From Rhizobium sp. CB3090 (GTDB lineage: Bacteria > Pseudomonadota > Alphaproteobacteria > Rhizobiales > Rhizobiaceae), in contig NZ_CP121663.1 in the NCBI RefSeq assembly GCF_029714285.1, positions 930,001-994,000 of the forward strand: a stretch of DNA of 64,000 nucleotides, given 5' to 3'. The notes under the pieces were generated by a model. The model searched no databases and was not told the origin of the DNA. It saw only the letters and a list, made by a program, of their open reading frames with translations. The translations under genes were made by a program, and so were the position numbers. Positions 44,198 through 52,492 of this stretch are shown piece by piece. Each line of letters starts with the position of its first letter. Within the stretch, counting starts at the first letter, position 1.

Positions 44198-44340
44198 TGG
44201 GCGATATTTCTATCATGGATGATGGAAGAGGCCGGCGCTTGCCTGTGGATCGGCAGCCTAATTCTCGCTAGTCATTCGCAAATGTGCACAGCCGATCAAC
44301 ATCCCGTTGGGCCGGCCGCTAAGAGGAGGAATGCCCCGCG

Positions 44341-45153
44341 ATGAGTTCCATTCGTTTCGCGCTCAATCACATGTGTACCCCGGCCCTGAGCCTGGAATCA
44401 TTCTTCGCCGCAGCTAAAAGTCTCGGCATCGACAGCGTCGAAATCCGCAATGATTTGGCCGGCAATGCGATCCTGGACGGCACGCCGGCGGCAGCGGTCA
44501 AGGAGCTCGCAGCGCGTTATGGGCTGACGATCATTTCGATCAACGCACTGCAGCGTTTCAACGAGTGGAATGAAGCGCGCGCCAAGGAGGCGGCGGAACT
44601 CATCGGTTACGCGCGGGATTGCGGTGCAAAGGCGCTGGTGCTCGTTCCCGTCAATGACGGTAGCGGCCGCGAGCCGGAGGTGCGCAAGCAGAACCTCGTA
44701 ACGGCGTTGACGGCGCTGAAGCCGATGCTGGATGCCGCCGGGATCATTGGCCTCGTGGAACCGCTTGGCTTCGAGATCTGCTCGTTGCGCTCGAAGACCG
44801 AAGCCGCCGCTGCGATCGAAAAGCTCGGCGCGCAATCGACCTTCCGCCTTGTTCACGACACCTTCCATCATCATCTCGCCGGCGAGGCAGCGACTTTCCC
44901 TGATCTCACGGGCTTGGTCCACATCTCCGGTGTCAGCGATGCCGCCGTGTCCGTTTCCGATATGCGCGATCCGCATCGCGTTCTGGTCGACGCCAACGAC
45001 CGCCTCGACAATGCCGGACAGATGCGGGCGCTGCTGTCAGCCGGCTATACCGGCCCCTTCTCCTTTGAGCCCTTTGCGCCGGAGGTGCATGCGCTGAAGG
45101 AGCCCATTGAGGCGCTGAAGGAAAGCATGGCATACCTGACTGCGCATGTTTGA
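44341..45153 (+). CDS. TIM-barrel sugar isomerase, 2-keto-myo-inositol isomerase-like
   Basis: A 270-residue xylose-isomerase-like TIM barrel. The segments SVEIRNDLAG, IISINALQRFNEWN and AKALVLVPVNDG, with RLVHDTFHHHLAGE and FSFEPFAPEVH, follow the pattern of IolI, which isomerises 2-keto-myo-inositol. Metal ligands are likely Glu142 (LVEPLGFE region), Asp and His in HDTFHHH, and the late Glu. It supports an inositol-type substrate for the locus. GAGGAGG lies upstream of the ATG. A palindrome with the locus-specific half-site precedes it, and a very strong hairpin follows. Confidence 0.82.
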   Translation: MSSIRFALNHMCTPALSLESFFAAAKSLGIDSVEIRNDLAGNAILDGTPAAAVKELAARYGLTIISINALQRFNEWNEARAKEAAELIGYARDCGAKALVLVPVNDGSGREPEVRKQNLVTALTALKPMLDAAGIIGLVEPLGFEICSLRSKTEAAAAIEKLGAQSTFRLVHDTFHHHLAGEAATFPDLTGLVHISGVSDAAVSVSDMRDPHRVLVDANDRLDNAGQMRALLSAGYTGPFSFEPFAPEVHALKEPIEALKESMAYLTAHV

Positions 45154-45158
45154 CAAAT

Positions 45159-45196
45159 GATTGACCAACGAGACCACCAAGTCTCGTTGGTCAATC
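45159..45196. terminator. 16-bp hairpin between isomerase and cobM genes
   Basis: GATTGACCAACGAGAC and GTCTCGTTGGTCAATC pair perfectly around CACCAA. It lies five bases after the isomerase stop and between convergent genes, so it likely terminates from both sides. Confidence 0.8.
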
Positions 45197-45232
45197 GTGC
45201 AAGTACTGCTGATGACTATGCCAGCCGCGCTC

Positions 45233-45241
45233 TGATGGAAT
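45233..45241. promoter_or_regulatory. TGATGGAAT motif downstream of the isomerase gene
   Basis: The fifth copy of the locus half-site, between the isomerase terminator and the cobM stop. No start codon is nearby, so its role is unclear; it may be an auxiliary operator for looping. Confidence 0.35.
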
Positions 45242-45255
45242 GATAGCGCCGCCCA

Positions 45256-46014
45256 TTATTCTCTGCCCCGGAAGCGACGCTGGTAGGCGGGATCGTAGAG
45301 CGAGCTTTCGCGGAAATCGCTGGCGGCAAGCGACGGGCCGACGAAGATCAGTGCTGTGCGCTCGATCGGCTCGGCCGCCACCTTTGCCTCGACCGTGCCG
45401 AGCGTAGCCTGGAGAATGCGCTCATCCGGCCAGGAGGCCTTTACGACGATCGCGACCGGGCAATCCGCACCGTAAAGCGGTGTCAACTCCTCGACCGCTT
45501 GCCCGAGCGCATGGATCGCCAAGTGAATGGCGAGTGTCGCGCCCGTGGCGCCGAACTTTTCCAGGCTTTCATTGTTCGGCATCGGCGAGGCGCGGCCGGA
45601 GACGCGGGTGAGCACAAGGCTTTGCGCGACTGCTGGTATGGTCAGCTCACGCCCGAGGGCGGATGCGGCTGCTGCAAAGGACGGAACACCCGGGGTCAAG
45701 GTATAGGCAATTCCGTGTTTTTCCAGACGGCGGATCTGCTCGGCAACGGCGCTCCAGACAGAGAGGTCTCCGGAATGCAGGCGGGCGACATCCTCGCCGG
45801 ATGCGGCGGCTTTCAGATATTCGGCCTCGATCTCATCCAGCGACATCGGCGCGGTATCAATGATACGGGCGCCGGGCGGGCAATATTGCAGGAGTTCCGG
45901 CGAGACGATCGAGCCTGCATAGAGGCACACCTGGCATTTGCCGATCAGGTCTCTGCCGCGCACGGTGATCAAATCCGCAGCCCCCGGCCCTGCCCCGATG
46001 AAATGAACCGTCAT
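45256..46014 (-). CDS. cobM: Precorrin-4 C11-methyltransferase CobM
   Basis: A 252-residue SAM-dependent methyltransferase that methylates C-11 of precorrin-4. Signature segments are [20 protein letters not shown] at the start, [32 protein letters not shown] and [20 protein letters not shown]. It is the last gene of the minus-strand cob run, 16 bases after cobL. Confidence 0.95.
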   Translation of the reverse strand: MTVHFIGAGPGAADLITVRGRDLIGKCQVCLYAGSIVSPELLQYCPPGARIIDTAPMSLDEIEAEYLKAAASGEDVARLHSGDLSVWSAVAEQIRRLEKHGIAYTLTPGVPSFAAAASALGRELTIPAVAQSLVLTRVSGRASPMPNNESLEKFGATGATLAIHLAIHALGQAVEELTPLYGADCPVAIVVKASWPDERILQATLGTVEAKVAAEPIERTALIFVGPSLAASDFRESSLYDPAYQRRFRGRE

Positions 46015-46030
46015 TCCGCTACCTCGTTTT

Positions 46031-47263
46031 TCATTCTGATGGTTTGACCCAGGACCATTGTGTCACCGGCATCGCAGGTCGCCAGCCGGTCATCGTGCCG
46101 ACGGGTGCCGCGCGGACAATATCGATACGGATCAGCGAGCCGCCACCCCGCGCGTGTTCTGCAAGCAAAACAGCTTCCATTTCGGTCGTCACCGCATTGG
46201 CAACAAGCCGCCCGCCTGCCTTCAATCCGGCAATGGCCGCCTCCATGACGCCCGCATCGCTGCCGCCGCCACCAATGAAGATCGCGTCCGGTGCCGGCAG
46301 ACCGGCAACAGCATGGGGCGCCTGTCCTTCGACGACGCTGAGCCCTGGAACACCGAAACTTGCGGCATTGCGGCGGATGCGGGCCACACGCTCGCTGGAG
46401 GATTCGATGGCGATGGCCCGCATCGAAGGATGAGCCAGCATCCATTCGATGCCGATGGAGCCGGAACCGGCGCCGATATCCCACAGCAATTCACCCTGAC
46501 GCGGCGCCAGCGCCGACAGCGTCAAGGCGCGGATTTCGCGTTTGGTGATCTGGCCGTCATGCTCGAACAGGCTATCGTCCAGCCCGGCGCTGAGCGGCAG
46601 GATGCGAGCACCTTCACTTGCCGCCACTTCGATGCCGCAAACATTCAGATCATTGATGCCGGAGAGTGCGAACTCGGCTGCCCGCTGCGTCGAAACACGT
46701 TCATATGGCCCGCCGAGGGCTTCGAGAACGGTCAGCGTCGATTGACCGAACCCCGTCTTCTGCAACAGGCGCGCCAGATCGGCGGGACCTTGGTCATCCG
46801 AAGTCAGGGCCAAAATTTTTCGGCCCGGATGAAGATGCGGGCGGATGAGGTCCAGCGGCCGGCCATGCAGGGAAAGAACGGTTACGTCCTGCAGCGGCCA
46901 GCCGAGGCGCGATGCGGCAAGGCTGAAGGAAGAAGGAGCCGGAATGACGGCCATTTCGGATGCAGGAACATGCCGCGAGAGCGTTGCGCCGACCCCGTAG
47001 TAAAAGGGATCGCCGGACGCGAGGACGACGGTCGGCATTCCGCGCCGGGCCAGCACGGCTTCGATGGATTTCTCGAAAGGGCTCAGCCAGCTATGCGCCT
47101 CGCCCTCGACCAGAGTGTGTACCAGTTCGATATGACGCGTCCCGCCGAAGACGACAGGCGCCGCAGCAATCAGCCGTTTGGCATCGTCGCCAAGCCCGGC
47201 TGGACCGTCTTCGCCGATGCCGATAAGAGTGAGCCAGCGATGAGGGGAAGGTATTTCAGACAT
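46031..47263 (-). CDS. cobL: Precorrin-6Y C5,15-methyltransferase (decarboxylating) CobL
   Basis: A 410-residue two-domain enzyme. The N-terminal half is a tetrapyrrole methylase ([36 protein letters not shown]). The C-terminal half is a SAM-binding decarboxylating methyltransferase ([31 protein letters not shown]). It adds methyl groups at C-5 and C-15 and removes the acetate carboxyl at C-12. The likely ATG at 47263 overlaps the divergent cobK start by two bases; a GTG at 47296 is an alternative. A frame on the opposite strand is long but spurious. Confidence 0.94.
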   Translation of the reverse strand: MSEIPSPHRWLTLIGIGEDGPAGLGDDAKRLIAAAPVVFGGTRHIELVHTLVEGEAHSWLSPFEKSIEAVLARRGMPTVVLASGDPFYYGVGATLSRHVPASEMAVIPAPSSFSLAASRLGWPLQDVTVLSLHGRPLDLIRPHLHPGRKILALTSDDQGPADLARLLQKTGFGQSTLTVLEALGGPYERVSTQRAAEFALSGINDLNVCGIEVAASEGARILPLSAGLDDSLFEHDGQITKREIRALTLSALAPRQGELLWDIGAGSGSIGIEWMLAHPSMRAIAIESSSERVARIRRNAASFGVPGLSVVEGQAPHAVAGLPAPDAIFIGGGGSDAGVMEAAIAGLKAGGRLVANAVTTEMEAVLLAEHARGGGSLIRIDIVRAAPVGTMTGWRPAMPVTQWSWVKPSE

Positions 47264-48032
47264 GGGCAAGACCCGCATTCTGATCTTGGGCGGCACGGCG
47301 GATTCCCGTCAATTGGCAGAGGCACTGGCGCCGCGCGCCGATCTCGACGTCGTGCTGTCGCTGGCGGGCAGAACCGCCGATCCGGCCACGCAGCCGGTTC
47401 CCGTTCGCAGCGGTGGATTCGGCGGCCCAGAGGGTCTTACACGCTATTTGAGAGACGAGGCAATCGATCTGCTGATCGACGCGACCCATCCCTTCGCCGC
47501 CCGCATTTCCGCCAATGCCGCGGAAGCCGCTGCCTTGAGCGGTATCCCCGCCTTTGCACTTCGCCGGCGAGCTTGGCTGCCTGCCGAAGGCGATCGTTGG
47601 CGCTCGGTGCAAAGTGTTTCGAAGGCAATTGCGGCGCTCGGGGCCTCGCCTCGCCACGTTTTTCTGGCGATCGGCCGGCAGGAGGCGCATCAGGCCAATG
47701 CGGAGCCTATCCATCACTATTGGGTGCGCAGCGTCGACCCAGTCGAGCCGCCGCTGACGGTGCCCAACGTTACCTATATCCATGCGAAGGGTCCGTTCCG
47801 CCTGGAAGACGAACTGGCCATGCTGCGGCAATATCGTATCGACATGATCGTGACGAAGAACAGTGGCGGCAGTGCGACCTACGCGAAGATCGAGGCGGCG
47901 CGGCAACTTGGCATCGAAGTGATCATGATCGAGCGCGCACCCGCCGTCGATATGCCGGCGGTCGAGACTGTCGAGGATGCACTCCATCGGATCGATCATC
48001 TTGCCGCGTCCTTGATGAAGCGTGGCGTATAG
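47262..48032 (+). CDS. cobK: Precorrin-6A reductase CobK
   Basis: A 256-residue NADPH-dependent reductase converting precorrin-6A to precorrin-6B. Family segments include ILILGGTADSRQLAEAL, GGFGGPEGLTRYL, IDLLIDATHPFAARIS and DMIVTKNSGGSATYAKIEAA. It is the only cob gene here on the plus strand, an arrangement also known for the P. denitrificans cobFGHIJKLM cluster. AGGGGAAGG precedes the ATG. The start lies inside the first bases of cobL, and the end overlaps the end of cobJ by 37 bases. Confidence 0.95.
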   Translation: MGKTRILILGGTADSRQLAEALAPRADLDVVLSLAGRTADPATQPVPVRSGGFGGPEGLTRYLRDEAIDLLIDATHPFAARISANAAEAAALSGIPAFALRRRAWLPAEGDRWRSVQSVSKAIAALGASPRHVFLAIGRQEAHQANAEPIHHYWVRSVDPVEPPLTVPNVTYIHAKGPFRLEDELAMLRQYRIDMIVTKNSGGSATYAKIEAARQLGIEVIMIERAPAVDMPAVETVEDALHRIDHLAASLMKRGV

Positions 48033-48760
48033 ACCAGATCGGGTTTTGTTTCCCGGGCAATGACGCGGGTCTCAGCCGAACCGATGATGACGCAGGTCGC
48101 CATATCGGCGCTCGATGCTTCCGCATCCGCGAGCCTTGCAACTGTCATGCGCTCATCCGGCCGGCCCGCAGCACGGCCGAAAATGACGGGGACCTCGGCA
48201 GGTAGAACGTCGCGCAGGATTTCGAAAGCCTTGCCGAGCTGCCAGGGGCGAGCCTTGCTGATGGGATTATAGAGGGCGATCACAAGCCCCGCTTCCGCGA
48301 CCAACCGCAGCCTGTTTTCTATGATATCCCAAGGCTTCAGATTGTCCGACAGCGAGATGGCACAGAAATCGTGCCCCAGAGGCGCACCGATGCGAGCCGC
48401 GACGGCAAGCATGGCGGTGATACCCGGCGCAACGACGAGATCGACATTTCGCCATTCGCTCGGTCCATTGTCGATCGCCTCGCACACCGCTGCCGCCATT
48501 GCAAAAACGCCGGGATCGCCGCCGGAGACGACGCAGACATTGGCGCCGGCGACCGCACGCTCCAGCGCCGCCTTGGCGCGATCCAGCTCCTCGCGGTTGT
48601 CGGAGGCTTGGCGGATCTGATCCGGCCGCAGCGACAGGCGATCGAGATAGGGGCCATAGCCGAAAAATTCGGTCGCGTCGGCCACGGCAGCCAGCGCTTC
48701 CGGGGTCATCTGCGCCGGGTTTCCGGGGCCGGTGCCGATGACATAGAGACGACCACTCAT
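47996..48760 (-). CDS. cobJ: Precorrin-3B C17-methyltransferase CobJ
   Basis: A 254-residue enzyme that contracts the ring and methylates C-17 of precorrin-3B. Segments include LYVIGTGPGNPAQMTPEALA, FGYGPYLDRL, VSGGDPGVFAMAAAV, VVAPGITAMLAVAARIGAPL and ALYNPISKARPWQLGKAFEI. The ATG overlaps the cobI stop (ATGA). Confidence 0.95.
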   Translation of the reverse strand: MSGRLYVIGTGPGNPAQMTPEALAAVADATEFFGYGPYLDRLSLRPDQIRQASDNREELDRAKAALERAVAGANVCVVSGGDPGVFAMAAAVCEAIDNGPSEWRNVDLVVAPGITAMLAVAARIGAPLGHDFCAISLSDNLKPWDIIENRLRLVAEAGLVIALYNPISKARPWQLGKAFEILRDVLPAEVPVIFGRAAGRPDERMTVARLADAEASSADMATCVIIGSAETRVIARETKPDLVYTPRFIKDAAR

Positions 48761-49494
48761 GGCTTGTCTTTCCAACCGGGAACAAGGATCAGAGAGAAAT
48801 AGGGCGCTTCGGCGTCCCCCCTCTCCGCGAGTGGCGTCATTCCGCCGTTCGCCATCGTTCCGCGCTCGACATAGATCGCCTCGTCAAGGCGTCCTGCAGC
48901 TTCCAGGGCGCGGCGAATTTTCGGCAAGTTGCGGCCGACCTTCATGATGACGGCCGCTTGTGTGTCGCCGAGACGACGGGCAAGTTCGGCTTCCGCCATA
49001 GTGCCCGGGAGCACGGAAAGAACATCGTCGCCCTGCACGATCGGCACGCCGGCCAAAGACCAGCAGCCGGACATTGCCGTTACGCCAGGAATGACTTCCG
49101 TCTGATAGCGATCAGCAAGCCGCACATGCAGATGCATATAGGAACCGTAGAACAGCGGATCGCCTTCGCTGAGTACGGCTACGGTCTTGCCATCCTTCAA
49201 ATAGGCGGCGACCATCGCGGCGGAAGCATCATAGAAATCGGTAATCTGGCTCTTGTAGCCGGTCTCGTTCTTGTCGATTTCCGTCGTCACGGGATAGTAG
49301 AGCGGCAACAACGTCACGTCGGTTCTGAGCACATCCCCAACGACACCGCGACCATTGCCGTTTTTCCCCTGCTTGGCGAAATAGGCGACAACTTCGGCCT
49401 TCTCCAGGGCTTTGACGGCCTTGATGGTCAACAGTTCCGGATCACCGGGGCCGGTGCCGACGCCGATCAGCCGGCCAGTAGAATGCGCGCTCAT
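48757..49494 (-). CDS. cobI: Precorrin-2 C20-methyltransferase CobI
   Basis: A 245-residue methyltransferase acting on C-20 of precorrin-2, the first committed step toward the corrin ring. Segments include LIGVGTGPGDPELLTIKAVK, VAVLSEGDPLFYGSYMHL, VIPGVTAMSGCWSLAGVPI and ERGTMANGGMTPL. It overlaps cobH and cobJ by four bases each. Confidence 0.95.
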   Translation of the reverse strand: MSAHSTGRLIGVGTGPGDPELLTIKAVKALEKAEVVAYFAKQGKNGNGRGVVGDVLRTDVTLLPLYYPVTTEIDKNETGYKSQITDFYDASAAMVAAYLKDGKTVAVLSEGDPLFYGSYMHLHVRLADRYQTEVIPGVTAMSGCWSLAGVPIVQGDDVLSVLPGTMAEAELARRLGDTQAAVIMKVGRNLPKIRRALEAAGRLDEAIYVERGTMANGGMTPLAERGDAEAPYFSLILVPGWKDKP

Positions 49495-50123
49495 AGGCCA
49501 GGCCTCGCCAATGCGTTGATTGCGGCGGCGGTGATGGCGCTGCCGCCAAGACGGCCACGAACGATGGCGTAGGGAACGCCATAGGAATGTTCCGCCAGCG
49601 CGTCCTTTGATTCCGCGGCGCCAACAAATCCGACAGGCATGCCGATGATGGCGGCAGGCTTCGGCGCGCCGTCGCGCAGCATTTCGAGGAAATGGAACAG
49701 TGCCGTCGGCGCGTTGCCGATAGCGACGACTGCACCCGCCAGACGATCTTTCCAGAGATGCATCGCCGCTGCCGAGCGGGTGTTGCCGATTGTCTTCGCC
49801 AGTTCCACTGTCCGGGAATCATGCAGCGTGCAAATCACCTCATTGCCCGCCGGCAGGCGTGCGCGCGTAACACCGTGGGCGACCATTTCTGCATCGCAGA
49901 AGATCGGCGCGCCGTTGGTGAGCGCCGTGCGGGCAGCCGTGACGAAATCTGAAGAGAAGACGAAATGCTCCGATGCTTCGACGAGGCCGCAGGCATGGAT
50001 CATGCGTACGGCTACATCGGCCTCGGCATCCGAAAAGCGCGACAGATCGGCCTCGCTGCGGATGATTGCGAAGGATCGCTCGTAGATCGCGTTCCCCTCG
50101 CGGATATAATCATAGTCAGGCAT
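49491..50123 (-). CDS. cobH: Precorrin-8X methylmutase CobH
   Basis: A 210-residue enzyme that moves the C-11 methyl to C-12, giving hydrogenobyrinic acid. Segments include DYIREGNAIYERSFAIIRSE, DVAVRMIHACGL with the catalytic His, GAPIFCDAEMVAHGVTR and IIGMPVGFVGAAESKDAL. The ATG at 50123, preceded by AGGGGTAGG, is two bases after the cobG stop; a longer open frame reaches into cobG and is not used. Confidence 0.95.
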   Translation of the reverse strand: MPDYDYIREGNAIYERSFAIIRSEADLSRFSDAEADVAVRMIHACGLVEASEHFVFSSDFVTAARTALTNGAPIFCDAEMVAHGVTRARLPAGNEVICTLHDSRTVELAKTIGNTRSAAAMHLWKDRLAGAVVAIGNAPTALFHFLEMLRDGAPKPAAIIGMPVGFVGAAESKDALAEHSYGVPYAIVRGRLGGSAITAAAINALARPGL

Positions 50124-50125
50124 TC

Positions 50126-51538
50126 CTACCCCTGTCGTAGCGCTGTCACGATCGCGTCGGTGCCGAGCCGTGTAAGACACTCTTTCGTCGATTCGCCAGC
50201 AACTTTGTTGTTCCGCACCAGCCTGTTCATCTCTGCCAGGGCGGATTTTAGCTCTTCTTTTCCGATGTAGGCCACTGGCTCGCTCGATGCGGACCCATTT
50301 ACGACAACCCCATAGCCCATTGGCGCACCGACGATAGTGACAGCACTGTTGCCCGGGTGGGCACAGCCTTTGCGACAGCCGGACAAGTGGACCGTGAGCG
50401 AGCCGTCGAGCAGCGCGGGGGCCAGATCGAGAAGATCAGCGGCTGCGGATTTCGTTGCGTAGAAGGCGGAAGCGCAAGCCCCTGCCCCGGCGCAGACGTC
50501 CACATGATTTGACGGATCATCGGCGCGCGTTCGAAAACCGCGATCGGCTGCAGCCAACTGAACGGTCCCCGCCGCCTGGACATCGAGACCCAGCACCAAA
50601 ATGGCGTGCTCCGGCGCGGTGCGGATTTCGCTTGCTCCGGCATCTTCGGCGATGGCGAGGAAACTGAGAAGGGCTTTCGCGTGGATTTGCCCGAAAGACG
50701 GGCTCAGGCCGAGCGCAAGATGATCGCTGCCCAGGGGATGAATGCCGATCGGCGAAACATGCCGGCCGGCAATGCCGAGCACGCTGACATCCGGCGAACG
50801 ATACGCCATTCGCAGGCTGCCCACATCGAGATCACGGCCGCGCGCGTGCGGCCCGATAAGAGCGAGGGTTTTCAGCAGCTCGATGATCGCCGGTATGGAT
50901 TGTTCGGGAGATAAAGATGCGAGAGGCCTCGACGTCTGTGCCGTACCGCCGATTGCAAGAACCCATACGGTCGAATTATCAGCGGTTCTTGCCGCTCTCA
51001 ACCGGATATCCGCGGAGATCGCATCAAGGTTCAGCCTCCCGCCGGCGTCAATGATGATGGTCAGCTTGGGTGCCAGCGCCGGCTGGGGATCGAGCGCGGC
51101 GATCTGCTGGCGAAGCAGAGTAGCCAACTTGCGGGCATCGGCGATCTCCAGCGGGTCCAATCCGCTGAGCGGCAGGGTTTCGATCGTGACGCCTGTTTCA
51201 GGGATGATCCCGGCATGAGTGATATCCGCTGCGAGGCCGGGCATGTTTTCCGCCGTCATGCCGCGCAGCTGAAGATTGCCGCGTGCCGTGATTTCGATCA
51301 GTCCGTTGCCATGTCTCTCGGCCGCTTGGGCCAGCGCTCGGAATTGACCGATCGTCAAGCCCGGCGTCGTCGGACGCAGCCGTACGAGCAGTCCGTCACC
51401 GGTGATCATTGGGGCGCTGAGCGACGGGCAGGCGCCGCGTGCCATCGATGGTGCGTCCGTAACGCAGGCAATAGCGTCGATATTCTCGCCCGAGGGAATA
51501 TCATGCCCTGCCATCATCTGCCTCTCGGTCACTGTCAT
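50126..51538 (-). CDS. cobG: Precorrin-3B synthase CobG
   Basis: A 470-residue iron-sulfur monooxygenase of the sulfite/nitrite reductase fold, which hydroxylates precorrin-3A using O2. Its presence marks the aerobic cobalamin route. Two ferredoxin-like repeats are visible (GLLVRLRPTTPGLTIGQFRA, then IGIHPLGSDHLALGLSPSFG). The [4Fe-4S] cysteines lie in VCAGAGACASAFYATK and HLSGCRKGCAHPGN. AAGGA stands before the ATG at 51538; an earlier in-frame start at 51592 would add 18 residues. Confidence 0.92.
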   Translation of the reverse strand: MTVTERQMMAGHDIPSGENIDAIACVTDAPSMARGACPSLSAPMITGDGLLVRLRPTTPGLTIGQFRALAQAAERHGNGLIEITARGNLQLRGMTAENMPGLAADITHAGIIPETGVTIETLPLSGLDPLEIADARKLATLLRQQIAALDPQPALAPKLTIIIDAGGRLNLDAISADIRLRAARTADNSTVWVLAIGGTAQTSRPLASLSPEQSIPAIIELLKTLALIGPHARGRDLDVGSLRMAYRSPDVSVLGIAGRHVSPIGIHPLGSDHLALGLSPSFGQIHAKALLSFLAIAEDAGASEIRTAPEHAILVLGLDVQAAGTVQLAAADRGFRTRADDPSNHVDVCAGAGACASAFYATKSAAADLLDLAPALLDGSLTVHLSGCRKGCAHPGNSAVTIVGAPMGYGVVVNGSASSEPVAYIGKEELKSALAEMNRLVRNNKVAGESTKECLTRLGTDAIVTALRQG

Positions 51539-51616
51539 GAGACCATCCTTCCCGAAGGAGATGTCCTTTACATAATCCTCATCGGTGGGCAAACAATTTG
51601 GCCGCGGCAGAGTAGC

Positions 51617-52393
51617 TCATGCCTGATCGTCGAAATCTGATCCTTTGCGCAGCAGATAGATATCCATGATCCAGCCATGCCTCGCCCGCGCCTCCGCCCG
51701 AGTCGCCATGATACGGTCAGATACATCGGCAAGCCTGCCGGCGATGGTGATTTCATCCTCGGTGCCGAGGTAAGCGCCCCAATAGATATAGGCATCGGGA
51801 TCATCGATCTTGCTGAAAGCCTGCTCGCCGTCGAGCATGACGACGGCTGTCTCGACCATACCCGGGAAGCTCTCGGCCAGTCGGCGGCCGGTGGTGATCT
51901 GCACCGGTTTTCCGACTAGATTGAGCGGGATGCGGTGGCTCGCCGTCAAAGCCTGAATGCTGGTGATTCCCGGTGTGACGCTATAATCGAGGGCAACGCG
52001 GTCTCGTGCCTTGACCCGCTCGATGATGCGGATGGTGCTGTCGTAAAGACTGGGATCGCCCCAGACGAGGAAGGCGGCGCTTCCTTGTTCCGAGATATGG
52101 TCCTGGAACAGCCGTTCGTAGGTTGACGAAATCGCGGCATGCCAATCGTCGACGCTTTGGACGTAGCTGCGATCCCCGGTCTGGCGTACCGGCACAGCAT
52201 AATCGACAAAGCGGACAGCCTTGTTCGTAACGTATCGCTGGCAGATGTCTCTCCGTACATCCGCAAGCTCCGCCTTGGCCACACCTTTGCTCGGAATGAA
52301 AATGACGTCCGCTTTGTTCAGCGTATTGATTGCCTGCACAGTCAGGTGCTCGGGATTACCCGTCCCGATGCCGACAAGATAGATGTGTCTCAT
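51617..52393 (-). CDS. cobF: Precorrin-6A synthase (deacetylating) CobF
   Basis: A 258-residue tetrapyrrole methylase acting at C-1 of precorrin-5 with loss of the acetyl group. Segments are IYLVGIGTGNPEHLTVQAIN, DVIFIPSKG and AAFLVWGDPSLYDSTIRIIE. It is the first gene of the minus-strand cob unit. The 99 bases upstream hold a short hairpin, but I find no recognisable cobalamin riboswitch there. Confidence 0.94.
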   Translation of the reverse strand: MRHIYLVGIGTGNPEHLTVQAINTLNKADVIFIPSKGVAKAELADVRRDICQRYVTNKAVRFVDYAVPVRQTGDRSYVQSVDDWHAAISSTYERLFQDHISEQGSAAFLVWGDPSLYDSTIRIIERVKARDRVALDYSVTPGITSIQALTASHRIPLNLVGKPVQITTGRRLAESFPGMVETAVVMLDGEQAFSKIDDPDAYIYWGAYLGTEDEITIAGRLADVSDRIMATRAEARARHGWIMDIYLLRKGSDFDDQA

Positions 52394-52408
52394 TTCCTCG
52401 CCCTCGTT

Positions 52409-52429
52409 CTTCCGGCTGTTTGCCGGAAG
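52409..52429. terminator. Hairpin between sugar importer and cobF
   Basis: CTTCCGGC and GCCGGAAG pair perfectly around TGTTT. It lies 64 bases after the permease stop and 16 bases before cobF on the same strand. It may end the importer transcript or weaken read-through into the cob genes. No T-run is present. Confidence 0.45.
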
Positions 52430-52492
52430 CCGAAGGGCATTTCAAGTGTGGTGGCAATCAAGCTGGCCGCGGCAGGCTATAACCATGCATTC

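Noticed and set aside
46058..48205. 715-codon plus-strand open frame across the cob genes
   Set aside because: It is antisense to cobL and overlaps cobK in another frame. The product shows no domain, and the length reflects high-GC third positions.
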